A DNA stretch of 64,000 bases from Nocardioides sediminis (GCF_003047295.1 NZ_PZYZ01000004.1:1-64000); one strand, 5' to 3'; shown: positions 15,413 to 24,954, counted from the first letter of the stretch. Notes: generated by a model not told the origin, from the letters alone. Translations and numbers: made by a program.

Positions 15413-17632
15413 GTGCCGCGCCCGTCCTCACCCCCGCCTGCCCAGGAGGCCCGGCGGCGGAGGTCGGGAGGCCGGTCGCGGTGGGGCGCGGCCATGGTCG
15501 CGACGCTGCTCGCCTCGCTGCTCGGCACCCCCCTCGACGCCGCGGCCGGCGCTCCCGCCAGGGCCGACTCCGAGCCGCTGATCGTGCACATCGACTCCCT
15601 CTCGCCGGCCGCCCTGACCGACAACGACCGGCCCGTGCGCATCACCGGCACGGTGACCAACCAGAGCGCCGAGCCGTGGACAGGGGTCAACCTCTACGCC
15701 TTCCGCTCCACCACCCCGATCATCGACTCCACGTCGCTGGCGGCGTCCGCGGCCATCGACCCCGAGCAGTACGTCGGCGACCGCGTCGTCGAGCCCGGGT
15801 CGTTCGACACCGTCGACCTGCTGCAGCCGGGCCAGACGGCCGGGTTCTCCATCCGGGTGCCGCGCGAGCAGCTCGGCATCGTCGAGCCGGGCGCCTACTG
15901 GATCGGCGTCCACGCCATCGGCGACTCCTCGGTCCCCCGTGACGAGTTCGCCGACGGCCGCGCGCGCACCTTCATCCCCTTCGTGGAGGACACCCGGGAG
16001 ACCGCCGAGGCCGCGGTCGTCCTGCCCGTCCGCGACCAGGTCCGGCACACCGCCGCGGGTCGGGTGTCCGGCGTACGACGCTGGAGCGCCTCCCTCGGCG
16101 ACGGCGGGCGCCTGGAGTCCGTGCTCGACGCCGGGGAGTCCGCGGCGGGGGCGCCCTTCACGTGGCTGGTCGACCCGGCCGTGCTCGCGACCGTCGCCCG
16201 GCTCGCCGCGGGCAACCCGCGTCGCAGCCTGGCCCCGGACCCGGCAGCCGTCCCGGAGGACGACGAGGGTGCGGAGGACTCCAGCGACCCCCCCGAGGCC
16301 GTCGTGCTGGGGCCCGGCGCCCCCCTCGGTCCGCCCGCGCCCCCCGAGCAGCAGCTCACCGCCGACAAGGAGGCCGTCGCCGCAGTGGCCCAGGCGTGGC
16401 TCGACCGGTTCCTCGCCCTCACCGCGGGCCGCACCGTGCTCTCGCTGCCCTACGGCGACCTCGACGTCTCCGCCGCGGCCACGCACGGGCCGGACGTCCA
16501 CACCGACGCCGTCGCCCGCGGCAGCGAGGTCATGGACGCCCTCGGCGTCGCGCACACCCCCGCCCTGGCACCGCCGGACGGCATCATCAGCCCCGACGCA
16601 CTCCGGGCCGCCGCCCCGGAGGGCACCGTCCTGCTCGGCGGCACCTCGTTCGCCGTACCCCCGGACGCGCCGGACTCCATGGTGCGGGTCCTGGACCACG
16701 ACGTCGTGGTGAGCTCCTCCGGCGCCGCCGACGGTGGCCCCGCCCCGACCAGCGCCGACGACCCGCTCGCGCTGCGGCAGCGGCTGCTCAGCGAGGCGGC
16801 CCTGGGCCTGAACGCCGGCTCCACGGCGCCCGTGGTGCTCGTGCTGCCCGACGACTGGTACCCCCAGGACCCGGCCGACCTCTTCAGCGCCTTCGACGTC
16901 CCGTGGCTCGAGGGCGTGACCGTCCCGGAGATCACGAGCCGCGACGCCGTCCCCGTGGACGCCGCCGACCTCAGCTACACCGAGGAGGACGCCGAGGAGG
17001 AGCTGGGCGTCGCGAGCTTCAGCTCCGCCCGGGCGCTGCGCGAGCAGGCCGCGGTGATGTCCGGGGTGCTGACCAGTCCCAACCTCGTGCGGCAGCAGGC
17101 GACCGACGAGGCCCTGGCCACCCTGTCGGTGCAGCAGCGCCCCCGGGCCGCCGCCGCGGCCACCTCGGCCCGCCGCGCGGCCAACCACCTCGAGGACCAG
17201 CTCGCCGGCATCGACGTCGTCGCCCCGTCGTCGGTGACCCTCTCCAGCGCGGACGGCACGCTGGGGGCCACCGTGGTCAACGGCCTGGACCAGCCGGTGA
17301 CGGTCATGGTGCGCGCCCAGAGCGACGGGTCGCTGGAGGTCGCCGACTCCGACGTGCTGCGCCTGGCCCCCGGCGCCCGCTCGCGCCTCCTGCTCGACGT
17401 CGCCGCCTCGCGCCTGGGCATCCACCGCGTACGCCTCGTGGTCACCGACCAGGACGGCACACCGCTGGGCGGCTCCGCCTCGCTGCCCGTCCGCGCGGCC
17501 CAGGTCAGCGCCATCATCTGGTACATCCTGGTGTTCGGGGCCGCCCTGCTGTTCGGCACCATCGTGGTGCGCGTCGTGCGCCAGGTGCGCCGGCGCCGGG
17601 CCGAGGGCGACGCTGCCGGGGCCACCCCGTGA
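15413..17632 (+). CDS. DUF6049 family exported membrane-anchored protein
   Basis: 739 residues. An N-terminal hydrophobic signal (about 25-45) precedes a large extracytoplasmic region with early beta-rich segments (VRITGTVTNQSAEPW). A C-terminal membrane helix (about 700-722, IIWYILVFGAALLFGTIVV) ends in a basic tail. It occupies the place of Mycobacterium Rv3909, always just before murJ, and overlaps murJ by 4 bases, so a role in lipid II export or its control is likely but unproven. The family has no known biochemical function. The start is fixed by the -10 box at 15401. Confidence 0.88.
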   Translation: MPRPSSPPPAQEARRRRSGGRSRWGAAMVATLLASLLGTPLDAAAGAPARADSEPLIVHIDSLSPAALTDNDRPVRITGTVTNQSAEPWTGVNLYAFRSTTPIIDSTSLAASAAIDPEQYVGDRVVEPGSFDTVDLLQPGQTAGFSIRVPREQLGIVEPGAYWIGVHAIGDSSVPRDEFADGRARTFIPFVEDTRETAEAAVVLPVRDQVRHTAAGRVSGVRRWSASLGDGGRLESVLDAGESAAGAPFTWLVDPAVLATVARLAAGNPRRSLAPDPAAVPEDDEGAEDSSDPPEAVVLGPGAPLGPPAPPEQQLTADKEAVAAVAQAWLDRFLALTAGRTVLSLPYGDLDVSAAATHGPDVHTDAVARGSEVMDALGVAHTPALAPPDGIISPDALRAAAPEGTVLLGGTSFAVPPDAPDSMVRVLDHDVVVSSSGAADGGPAPTSADDPLALRQRLLSEAALGLNAGSTAPVVLVLPDDWYPQDPADLFSAFDVPWLEGVTVPEITSRDAVPVDAADLSYTEEDAEEELGVASFSSARALREQAAVMSGVLTSPNLVRQQATDEALATLSVQQRPRAAAAATSARRAANHLEDQLAGIDVVAPSSVTLSSADGTLGATVVNGLDQPVTVMVRAQSDGSLEVADSDVLRLAPGARSRLLLDVAASRLGIHRVRLVVTDQDGTPLGGSASLPVRAAQVSAIIWYILVFGAALLFGTIVVRVVRQVRRRRAEGDAAGATP

Positions 17633-19257
17633 CCGACGCCCGGATCCTCTCCGCCACCGCCCTGATGGCGAGCGGCACGATCCTGTCGCGCTTCAGCGGC
17701 TACTTCCGCACGCTGCTCATCATCGCGGCGCTGGGCCAGGCCCTGCACGCCGACATCTTCACCATCGCCAACACGATCCCCAACGCCGTCTACATCCTGG
17801 TCGCCGGCGGCGTCTTCAACGCGGTGCTCGTGCCGCAGCTCGTCCGGGCGATGAAGAACGACGAGGACGGCGGGGACGCCTACGCCTCCCGCATCATCAC
17901 CCTCTCGGCGATCTTCCTGGCCGTGGTGACGGTCCTGCTGATCCTCCTGGCGCCGCTGCTGGTCCGGGTCTACCTCGACCAGCGCTACTTCGACCCCGAC
18001 CGGGCCGCGCACCTGGACTCGGCGATCGCGTTCACCCGCTACTGCCTGCCCCAGGTCTTCTTCTACGGCATGTTCGTGCTGGTCGGGCAGGTGCTCAACG
18101 CCCGGCAGAAGTTCGGGCCGATGATGTGGGCGCCGATCGCCAACAACCTGATCGCGATCGCGGTGCTGAGCCTCTACCTGGTGGTGTTCGGCTCGCCCAG
18201 TGCCGAGGAGCAGGTGGGTCCCTACACCGGCGCCCAGGAGATGCTGCTCGGCCTCGGCTCCACGCTGGGCATCGTCGTCCAGTTCCTCATCCTGCTGCCC
18301 TACCTGCGCCGCGCCGGCTTCCGCTACCACCCGCGCTTCGACTTCCGCGGCACGGGCCTGGGCCACACGCTGCGGCTCGGCGTCTGGACCGTGCTGTTCG
18401 TGGTGGTCAACCAGGTCGCCTACATCGTCGTCACCCGGCTCGCCTCCGGCGGCACCGTCAACGGCGGCGGGACCGGCAACACGGTCTACTCCAGCAGCTT
18501 CCTCATCATGATGGTCCCGCACGCGATCGTGACCGTCTCGCTGACGACGGCGATCCTGCCGATGCTCTCCGGCTACGCCTCCGACGCCCGGCTGGCCGAC
18601 ATGGGCCGCACCCTCGGCTCCACCCTGCGCACCGCGCTGGTGGTCGTGCTGCCGTTCGCCACGCTCGTGCCGATCGTCTCGGAGGACATCGCCGGGGTGC
18701 TCTTCGAGGCCGGCGCCGGCGACCCCGGGGCGTTCGCCCCCACCCTCGCCGCCTTCGGACCGGCGCTGGTCTTCTTCACCGTCCACTACATGATGCTGCG
18801 CGGCTTCTACGCCCTCGAGCAGACCCGGCTGGTCTTCTTCATCCAGTGCGCCATCTCCGCCACCAACATCGTGGCCGCCGTGTGGTTGGTGAGCCGGGCC
18901 ACGCCCGACCAGACGTCACCGGCGCTGGTGCTGGCCTGGCTGGCGTCGTACGTCGTGGGGTCGGCGATCAGCTACGCCGTCCTGCGGCGCACGCTGGGCG
19001 GCCTCCAGACCCCCGCGCTGGTGCGCTTCCTGGTCCGGATGGCGGTGGCGTGCCTCCTCGCCGGGGTCACCGCCTGGTCGGTCGAGCAGGCGCTGGCCGG
19101 CCTGGGCGAGGAGCCCGGCATCCTGCTGTCCCTGGTGCGCGGCGGCTCGGCGGCGCTGGCCGGCGGGCTCGTCCTGCTGCTCGCGGCGTACCTCATGCGG
19201 ATCCGCGAGGTGACCTCCCTCGTGGACAGCGTGGCCACCCGGGTGGGGCGCCGGTGA
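17629..19257 (+). CDS. murJ: Lipid II flippase MurJ
   Basis: 542 residues with about 14 membrane segments, of the MOP exporter fold. It moves lipid II across the membrane for wall synthesis. The N-terminus ATALMASGTILSRFSGYFRTLLI and the segments IANTIPNAVYILVAGGVFNAVLVPQ and ALEQTRLVF are MurJ hallmarks. It stops soon after the last helix, with no attached kinase-like domain. In Mycobacterium that domain is fused to MurJ; here it is the separate next gene. The GTG start overlaps the DUF6049 stop. Confidence 0.95.
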   Translation: MTDARILSATALMASGTILSRFSGYFRTLLIIAALGQALHADIFTIANTIPNAVYILVAGGVFNAVLVPQLVRAMKNDEDGGDAYASRIITLSAIFLAVVTVLLILLAPLLVRVYLDQRYFDPDRAAHLDSAIAFTRYCLPQVFFYGMFVLVGQVLNARQKFGPMMWAPIANNLIAIAVLSLYLVVFGSPSAEEQVGPYTGAQEMLLGLGSTLGIVVQFLILLPYLRRAGFRYHPRFDFRGTGLGHTLRLGVWTVLFVVVNQVAYIVVTRLASGGTVNGGGTGNTVYSSSFLIMMVPHAIVTVSLTTAILPMLSGYASDARLADMGRTLGSTLRTALVVVLPFATLVPIVSEDIAGVLFEAGAGDPGAFAPTLAAFGPALVFFTVHYMMLRGFYALEQTRLVFFIQCAISATNIVAAVWLVSRATPDQTSPALVLAWLASYVVGSAISYAVLRRTLGGLQTPALVRFLVRMAVACLLAGVTAWSVEQALAGLGEEPGILLSLVRGGSAALAGGLVLLLAAYLMRIREVTSLVDSVATRVGRR

Positions 19258-19306
19258 GACCTACCATGAGGTCGTCCAGCGCCCAGTCCGGAGCCCGGGG
19301 AGCGAG

Positions 19307-21181
19307 GTGAGCATGCCCGACTCGATCCACGCCGGCGAGGTCCTCGCCTCCCGGTACCGACTCGACGACCTCCTCGCGGAGAGTGAGGGTGGCCGCTTCT
19401 GGCGCGCCCACGACTCGGTGCTGCACCGGCACGTGGCCGTGCACCTCATCGACCGCGACGACCCCCGCGCCTCCAGCATGCTGGAGGCCGCCCGCGAGGT
19501 CGCCCCGCACGCCGACCCCCGGCTGCTGCGCGTGCTGGACGCCGAGCAGGTCGACGGGCTCTGCTTCGTGGTCAACGAGTGGGGCCAGGGCACGTCGCTG
19601 GACGCCCTGCTGGCCAACGACGGTCCCCTCCAGCCGCGCCGCGCCGCCTGGATCGTCTCCGAGGTCGCCGACAGCATCGCCCTGGCCCACGACGCCGGCC
19701 TCACCCACGGCCGCATCGTCCCGGAGAACGTGCTGATCGACCACCACGGCCAGGTCCGGATCATCGGCTTCGGCGTCGACGCCGCGCTCCACGGCCTGCC
19801 CCCCGGACGGCGTACCGACGACCTCGTCGACGTCGCCGCCCTGCTGTACGCCGCCCTGACCGGCAAGTGGGCGGGCGTCTCGCCCTCCCAGCTCCCCGAC
19901 GCCCCCACCGACCACGGCGCCGTGCTGCGGCCGCGGCGGGTCCGGGCCGGGATCCCGCGCGCCCTGGACGCGCTGTGCGACCAGGTCATCAACGAGGGCC
20001 GGGAGGGCCGCGTCGGCATCTCGGCGGACGTCATCGCGGAGATGCTGCGCGACTACGTGGGCGACGCGTCGGGGATGCGTGAGACGCAGGACCACCCGAT
20101 CCTGCCGCCGTGGGCGCCGCCGTTCGCTCCGGAGCAGGTCCGCGAGGCCCCCGAGGAGCCCGCCGCCGAGCCGACCGGCGAGGCGACCGCCGTCGTGCCG
20201 ACCGGCGAGCCGACCGCCGTCGTCCCGGCCGCCGACGAGCCGGGTCGCGGGCCGGTCGGGCGCACGCCGGGCCCCCGCGCCGACCAGCCGACCCAGGCGG
20301 GCATGCCGGTCTTCGACGACGAGCGCGACGACGTCGGGTGGGTGTCGGCACGGTCGGAGGCCCCGCCCCCGCCGCCGCCCTTCGAGGAGCGTCCCGCCAA
20401 GCCGCTGTTCGCCCCCGACCCGCCGGAGGGACAGCCGGCGCGACGTCCGCGCGAGGGGGCCACCCCGGGTGGGTCCTCGAGCGGCTACTGGCCCTGGGAG
20501 GGCACCTCCGGCGGCACCGGCTCGCATGCGGGCCAGCAGACCGGCTCCGGGTCGTGGCCGGCCTACGACACCGGCGACGTCTCCGTCCCGGGTCGGAGCT
20601 GGATCCGGCTCGCCCTGCTCATCGGGCTGTGCCTGCTCGTCGCGCTCGCCGCGCTGGCGGCCTACCAGCTCGGACGCGGGGACGGCGACGAGCAGACGAC
20701 CGAGACCCCGAGCTCCCCGGTGACCACCGCGGCCCCCACCCCCTTCCCGGACGTGACGGGCAAGGACTTCGACCCGCAGGGCACCGACGGACAGGTGGAG
20801 AACTCCGAGCTGGTGCCGCTGGCCCTCGACGGCAACGCCGCCACGTCGTGGTACACCTCGAGCTACGACCAGCAGCTCGGTCCCGCGGGCTTGAAGACCG
20901 GCGTCGGGCTGGTCCTCGACCTCGGCCGCACCCGAGGGGTGCGGAAGGTCGAGGTGGCCACGCTGGGCGGACCGACCTCGCTGTCGATCTTCGTCACCGG
21001 CCAGGCCCCCGCCGGGGTGGCCGAGCTGACGCCCGTCGGCACGGCGACCGGCAACGGGACCCTCACGGTCGACCTCGACGAGGCCGTGTCCGGGCGCTTC
21101 GTGACCGTGTGGCTCACCGCGCTCCCCCAGCTCGACGGCACCTACCGCGGCACGATCGCCGACGTGGTCGTCTCCGGGTGA
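19307..21181 (+). CDS. Membrane-anchored pseudokinase with extracellular galactose-binding-like domain
   Basis: 624 residues. An N-terminal kinase-like domain (about 10-270) has lost its catalytic residues: His46 replaces the VAxK lysine, HGRIVPEN (134-141) lacks the HRD aspartate and the lysine, and GFG (154-156) replaces DFG. A long Pro/Glu-rich linker, a membrane helix at about 425-450 and an extracellular domain (about 475-624, PFPDVTGKDFDPQG, DGNAATSWYT) follow. This matches the C-terminal part of mycobacterial MviN, whose pseudokinase is controlled by PknB and FhaA. The GTG at 19307 has GGGGAG upstream; the ATG at 19313 is an alternative. Confidence 0.92.
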   Translation: MSMPDSIHAGEVLASRYRLDDLLAESEGGRFWRAHDSVLHRHVAVHLIDRDDPRASSMLEAAREVAPHADPRLLRVLDAEQVDGLCFVVNEWGQGTSLDALLANDGPLQPRRAAWIVSEVADSIALAHDAGLTHGRIVPENVLIDHHGQVRIIGFGVDAALHGLPPGRRTDDLVDVAALLYAALTGKWAGVSPSQLPDAPTDHGAVLRPRRVRAGIPRALDALCDQVINEGREGRVGISADVIAEMLRDYVGDASGMRETQDHPILPPWAPPFAPEQVREAPEEPAAEPTGEATAVVPTGEPTAVVPAADEPGRGPVGRTPGPRADQPTQAGMPVFDDERDDVGWVSARSEAPPPPPPFEERPAKPLFAPDPPEGQPARRPREGATPGGSSSGYWPWEGTSGGTGSHAGQQTGSGSWPAYDTGDVSVPGRSWIRLALLIGLCLLVALAALAAYQLGRGDGDEQTTETPSSPVTTAAPTPFPDVTGKDFDPQGTDGQVENSELVPLALDGNAATSWYTSSYDQQLGPAGLKTGVGLVLDLGRTRGVRKVEVATLGGPTSLSIFVTGQAPAGVAELTPVGTATGNGTLTVDLDEAVSGRFVTVWLTALPQLDGTYRGTIADVVVSG

Positions 21182-21870
21182 GGGACGTGCCCACCCCGTC
21201 GTACGGCGAGCGGTCCGACGCCGAGCTCCTGGCCGCCCACGTGGACGGGGACGCCGACGCGTTCGGCGAGCTCTTCACCCGGCACCGCGACCGGCTCTGG
21301 GCCGTCGCGCTGCGCACCATGGGGAACCCGACCGACGCCGCCGACGGCCTGCAGGACGGGATGGTGGCGGCGTTCCGCCGCGCTGGGTCCTTCCGGGGCG
21401 AGGCCGCGGTCACCACCTGGCTGCACCGGGTGGTCGTCAACGCGTGCCTCGACCGCATCCGGGCCGCGAAGGTGCGGGCCGCCGACGCCCTGCCCGACGA
21501 CCTGGAGGAGCGGGCGGCACGCGGTGCGCTGGTCGCCTCGACCGACGACGACCACGACCCCGAGGCCGGCGCGCTCGCGGCCGAGCGCCGGCAGGTCGTC
21601 CTCGACGCGCTCGCGACCCTGGCCCCGGACCAACGGGCCGCGCTGGTGCTCGTCGACATGGAGGGCTACTCGGTGGCCGAGGCCGCGGAGATCCTCGACT
21701 GCGCCGAGGGCACCGTGAAGTCGCGCTGCTCGCGCGGCCGCGCGCGGCTCGCCCCGCTGCTGGCTCCGCTCGGACCGGCCGCGCCCGCCTCCGCGCCGGG
21801 GAACCCGCCCGCCGCAGCCGACGTCCCATCCACCAGCGCAGCCCGCGCCCCGCCCCGTCGCGGCCGCTGA
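21178..21870 (+). CDS. sigM: ECF RNA polymerase sigma factor SigM
   Basis: 230 residues. Region 2 (LLAAHVDGDADAFGELFTRHRDRLWAV through DGLQDGMVAAFRRAGSFRG, AVTTWLHRVVVNACLDRIR) and region 4 (DQRAALVLVDMEGYSVAEAAEILDC, EGTVKSRCSRGRARL) are clear. The Pro/Ala-rich tail is dispensable-looking. The GTG overlaps the pseudokinase stop by 4 bases; GTG at 21187 is an alternative. The position between the MurJ pseudokinase and trxB, followed by an anti-sigma gene, is that of mycobacterial sigM (Rv3911). Confidence 0.9.
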   Translation: MRDVPTPSYGERSDAELLAAHVDGDADAFGELFTRHRDRLWAVALRTMGNPTDAADGLQDGMVAAFRRAGSFRGEAAVTTWLHRVVVNACLDRIRAAKVRAADALPDDLEERAARGALVASTDDDHDPEAGALAAERRQVVLDALATLAPDQRAALVLVDMEGYSVAEAAEILDCAEGTVKSRCSRGRARLAPLLAPLGPAAPASAPGNPPAAADVPSTSAARAPPRRGR

Positions 21871-21927
21871 TCCCTGCCCGGACCCCGCCCGAGCGTCCCG
21901 ACCCCAGCCACCCGAGGAGGTGAGCCG

Positions 21928-22659
21928 ATGCCCGCCCACGACGACCGTGCCGACCCAGCCGACCAGGCCCCCGACCGCCCGGTCCTGCCCCCCGCCGAGG
22001 AGGCGGCCGTCCGCGCCCGCCTCGCCGAGGCCCGGCACACCGACCCCGTCCCCGCCGACGTGGTCGCACGCCTGGACGCCGTCCTGGCCGACCTCGCCGC
22101 CGAGCGGCGCCAGACGTCCACGGAGCCCGTCGCGCCCGTCGTGCCCCTCCCCTCGCGCCGCCGCCGGGCCCTGGCCTCGGGCCTCGTGGCCGCCGCCGCC
22201 GTCGTGGTCCTCGGCGTCGCCCTGCCCCAGGTCCTGGACTCCGGCGGGTCCGACGAGTCGACCTCCGCCGGGGACGCCGCCGTCCAGACCCGTCCGGACG
22301 CGGGGTCCGACGCCGGCGGGGGCTCGGCCGACGAGTCCGCGCCCAGCGAGCTGGCCCAGGAGCCGGGTGCCAGCAGCGAGCGGTCCGGGTCCGCCTTCGC
22401 GGCACCGCTGGAGCTCAGCAGCGACGAGCCGCTGCGCCCGGCCGTCCGGGCGCTGGTCGACCGCGGTGGCGCCGCGGCGTACGACGCGGAGTCCGGCTGC
22501 GCGCCCGGCACCGGCGAGGGCGAGCGCGTGGCTGCCACCTGGGACGGCCGTCCCGCGGTGGTCGTGCTCCGACCGCCGGCCGCCGACCGCCAGGTGGTCG
22601 ACGTCTACGTCTGCGGCTCCGGCGAGGTCGTGGCCACGACCGCGCTGCCCGCGCCCTGA
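21928..22659 (+). CDS. Probable anti-sigma factor for SigM
   Basis: 243 residues. A cytoplasmic N-terminal part (about 1-78) is rich in charged residues, a single membrane helix spans about 80-100, and an extracytoplasmic Ser/Gly/Asp-rich stalk leads to a C-terminal domain with two cysteines (SGCAPG and VYVCGSG). It lacks the zinc HxxxCxxC motif of RsrA-type anti-sigmas. Identification rests on position after sigM, as with Rv3912, and topology. GAGGAGG precedes the ATG. Confidence 0.75.
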   Translation: MPAHDDRADPADQAPDRPVLPPAEEAAVRARLAEARHTDPVPADVVARLDAVLADLAAERRQTSTEPVAPVVPLPSRRRRALASGLVAAAAVVVLGVALPQVLDSGGSDESTSAGDAAVQTRPDAGSDAGGGSADESAPSELAQEPGASSERSGSAFAAPLELSSDEPLRPAVRALVDRGGAAAYDAESGCAPGTGEGERVAATWDGRPAVVVLRPPAADRQVVDVYVCGSGEVVATTALPAP

Positions 22660-22705
22660 GCCGCGAGCACACGCCGTACGCCGCGGAGTGGTGCGCGCCA
22701 CGCCC

Positions 22706-22732
22706 GGGAACAACCCTCGCCTACGATCGGTT
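22706..22732 (+). promoter_or_regulatory. SigR/SigH-type ECF promoter of trxB (GGGAAC-N18-GTT)
   Basis: GGGAAC (22706-22711), an 18-base spacer and GTT (22730-22732) lie about 45 bases before trxB. This fits the GGAAY-N18-GTT consensus used by SigR of Streptomyces and SigH of Mycobacterium for thioredoxin genes. SigM promoters are related (GGAAC -35), so which sigma factor acts is open. A TACGAT in the spacer could serve a housekeeping promoter. Confidence 0.65.
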
Positions 22733-22777
22733 GAGATCGACGTACCACACCCCCCATCCCAGGAGCCCTGAGACCGC

Positions 22778-23791
22778 ATGACTGAGCCCACCGCCACCCG
22801 CAACGTGATCATCATCGGATCGGGCCCGGCGGGCTACACGGCTGCGGTGTACGCCGCGCGTGCCGCCCTCCAGCCGCTCGTCCTCGAGGGGTCCGTCACC
22901 GCCGGCGGTGCCCTGATGAACACCACCGAGGTGGAGAACTTCCCCGGCTTCCGCGACGGCATCATGGGCCCCGCGCTGATGGACGAGATGCGCGCCCAGG
23001 CCGAGCGCTTCGGCGCCGAGCTCGTCGCCGACGACGTGGTCGAGGTCGACCTCACCGGCGACGTCAAGGTCGTGAAGACCGCCACCGACACCTACACCGC
23101 GCGATCGGTGGTCCTCGCGACCGGCTCCGGCTACCGCAAGCTCGGCCTCCCCCGCGAGGAGGAGCTCTCCGGCCGCGGCGTCTCCTGGTGCGCCACGTGC
23201 GACGGCTTCTTCTTCCGCGAGCAGGCCATCGCCGTCGTGGGCGGCGGCGACTCCGCGGTCGAGGAGGCCACCTTCCTGACCCGCTTCGCCTCGAAGGTCT
23301 ACATGATCCACCGCCGCGACGAGCTGCGCGCCTCCAAGATCATGCAGGAGCGGGCGTTCGCCGACCCCAAGCTGGAGATGGTGTGGAACTCCGAGGTCGC
23401 CTCGATCAACGGCGACGACAAGCTCGAGTCGGTCGTGCTGCGCGACACCGTCACCGGTGAGGAGCGCCAGCTCGACGTCACCGGCCTGTTCATCGCCATC
23501 GGCCACGACCCGCGCTCGGAGCTGCTGGCCGGCCAGGTGGACCTCGACGACGAGGGCTACGTACTCGTCGACCACCCCTCGACGGCCACCAACGTGCAGG
23601 GCGTCTTCGCCGCCGGCGACCTCGTCGACCACCAGTACCGGCAGGCCGTCACCGCCGCCGGCACCGGCTGCGCCGCGGCCCTGGACGCCGAGCGGTACGT
23701 CGCCGCCCTCGACCACGCCGCGCTCGTCGACGCCTCGCCCGAGGAGACCGACGAGATCGTCACCGAGGTCGTCCAGACCGCCGGTCTCTGA
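22778..23791 (+). CDS. trxB: Thioredoxin-disulfide reductase
   Basis: 337 residues. It moves electrons from NADPH through FAD to thioredoxin. FAD-binding [16 protein letters not shown] starts at residue 14. The redox pair is Cys138/Cys141 (CATC). NADPH-binding [12 protein letters not shown] is at about 153-164. The late FAD motif is [23 protein letters not shown]. The gene follows sigM and its anti-sigma and precedes trxA. The promoter at 22706 suggests induction by disulfide stress. Confidence 0.97.
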   Translation: MTEPTATRNVIIIGSGPAGYTAAVYAARAALQPLVLEGSVTAGGALMNTTEVENFPGFRDGIMGPALMDEMRAQAERFGAELVADDVVEVDLTGDVKVVKTATDTYTARSVVLATGSGYRKLGLPREEELSGRGVSWCATCDGFFFREQAIAVVGGGDSAVEEATFLTRFASKVYMIHRRDELRASKIMQERAFADPKLEMVWNSEVASINGDDKLESVVLRDTVTGEERQLDVTGLFIAIGHDPRSELLAGQVDLDDEGYVLVDHPSTATNVQGVFAAGDLVDHQYRQAVTAAGTGCAAALDAERYVAALDHAALVDASPEETDEIVTEVVQTAGL

Positions 23792-23803
23792 CGCCGGTCG
23801 CCG

Positions 23804-23830
23804 GGGAACAGATGTCCCCGGCACCGTGTT
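23804..23830 (+). promoter_or_regulatory. Second SigR/SigH-type promoter, before trxA (GGGAAC-N18-GTT)
   Basis: GGGAAC (23804-23809), 18 bases and GTT (23828-23830) lie in the trxB-trxA gap, with the same elements and spacing as the trxB promoter. The -35 overlaps a hairpin, CCGGGGA/TCCCCGG (23801-23820). Confidence 0.6.
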
Positions 23831-23876
23831 CACTCACCAGTACGCAGAACCCCAGACCCCTGAGAGAGGTAGATCA

Positions 23877-24200
23877 GTGGCCAACATCGCCGCCGTGACC
23901 GACGCCGACTTCGAGACCCAGGTCCTCAAGTCCGACAAGCCCGTCCTCGTGGACTTCTGGGCCGAGTGGTGCGGACCCTGCCGCCAGGTCGCCCCGATCC
24001 TCGACGAGATCAACGCCCAGCACGGCGACAAGGTCACCTTCCTCAAGATGAACGTCGACGAGAACCCCGTGACCCCCTCGTCCTACCGCGTCACCGGCAT
24101 CCCGACCATCAACGTCTACAAGGACGGCGAGGTCGTGAAGTCCATCGTGGGCGCCAAGCCCAAGGCCGCGCTCCTCAAGGAGCTCGCCGACTTCATCTGA
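23877..24200 (+). CDS. trxA: Thioredoxin
   Basis: 107 residues, the standard size. The active site WCGPC has Cys32 and Cys35, with the usual VLVDFWAEWCGPCRQVAP and the cis-proline in GIPTINVYKDG. It reduces disulfides in cytosolic proteins and is recharged by TrxB next door. The GTG at 23877 follows GAGAGAGG. It has its own ECF-type promoter in addition to read-through from trxB. Confidence 0.96.
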   Translation: MANIAAVTDADFETQVLKSDKPVLVDFWAEWCGPCRQVAPILDEINAQHGDKVTFLKMNVDENPVTPSSYRVTGIPTINVYKDGEVVKSIVGAKPKAALLKELADFI

Positions 24201-24216
24201 GTCGGTCTCGTCGCGC

Positions 24217-24264
24217 ACGCCCCGGTCCGCCCCTGTGACGTCAATAGGGAGCAGGCCGGGGCGT
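24217..24264. terminator. Bidirectional hairpin between trxA and the GNAT gene
   Basis: ACGCCCCGG and CCGGGGCGT form a 9-bp outer stem, with an inner CCCT/AGGG pair. It lies between convergent genes. Confidence 0.6.
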
Positions 24265-24303
24265 CGTACGTCCCGGGGCCTCCCCGTGCCGCTAGGTGCC
24301 CCG

Positions 24304-24954
24304 TCAGTGCCCCGTACGCCGGGTGGGCAGGGTCCGCGGCTGCTGGGGAGCCCGCACGGGGGCCGGGCGCACCACCCCCCACAGCTTCTCCAGCGCGGCC
24401 TCGACCTCGTCCTTCCAGCTGATCGCCGAGCGGAGCTCCATGCGCATCCGCGGGGTCGTGACGTGCGCCCGCTGGGTCCAGAACCCGACCCGGCCCAGGA
24501 ACTCGGCCGGCATCACGCACCCGTTCGCCCGGCCGCGGGTGTCGCCGAAGGCCTCCACGGCGACGATCCCGCGGGTCACCAGGTCCCGAGCCATCCCCTG
24601 GACCAGCAGCCGACCGAGCCCGCCGCCGCGCGCCCACGACTCGACGTGGACCGTGGTCAGCACCACCGCGTCCGGGGACACCGGCGCCGTCGGCAGCGCG
24701 GCCTGCCCGGGCACGAAGGCTGCCGGCACGTAGATCGCGTGACCCGCCACCCGGCCGTCCACGAGCACCACCCGGCCGCAGGACCCCCACTCGCGCAGCA
24801 CCGTCGAGAGCCACTGCTGCTTCTCCGCGACCCGTTCATCGTGGTCGAGGCGGGCCCGGCTCACGGCGTCGAGCTCCCAGAACAGGCACGAGCGGCAGGG
24901 CTCGGCGACCTGCTCGAGGTGGTCGACGGTGATCGGGGCGGTACGACGCGACAT
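24304..24954 (-). CDS. GNAT-family N-acetyltransferase
   Basis: 216 residues. The acetyl-CoA fold is suggested by VVLTTVHVESWARGGGLGRLLVQGMARDLVTRGIVAVEAFGD, where GGGLGRLL stands for the Q/RxxGxG/A loop. Two cysteines occur early (PCRSCLFWELD). AGGAGG 4 bases before the ATG at 24954 decides the start over a longer frame. The substrate is unknown. It is divergent from the aminotransferase gene. Confidence 0.82.
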   Translation of the reverse strand: MSRRTAPITVDHLEQVAEPCRSCLFWELDAVSRARLDHDERVAEKQQWLSTVLREWGSCGRVVLVDGRVAGHAIYVPAAFVPGQAALPTAPVSPDAVVLTTVHVESWARGGGLGRLLVQGMARDLVTRGIVAVEAFGDTRGRANGCVMPAEFLGRVGFWTQRAHVTTPRMRMELRSAISWKDEVEAALEKLWGVVRPAPVRAPQQPRTLPTRRTGH

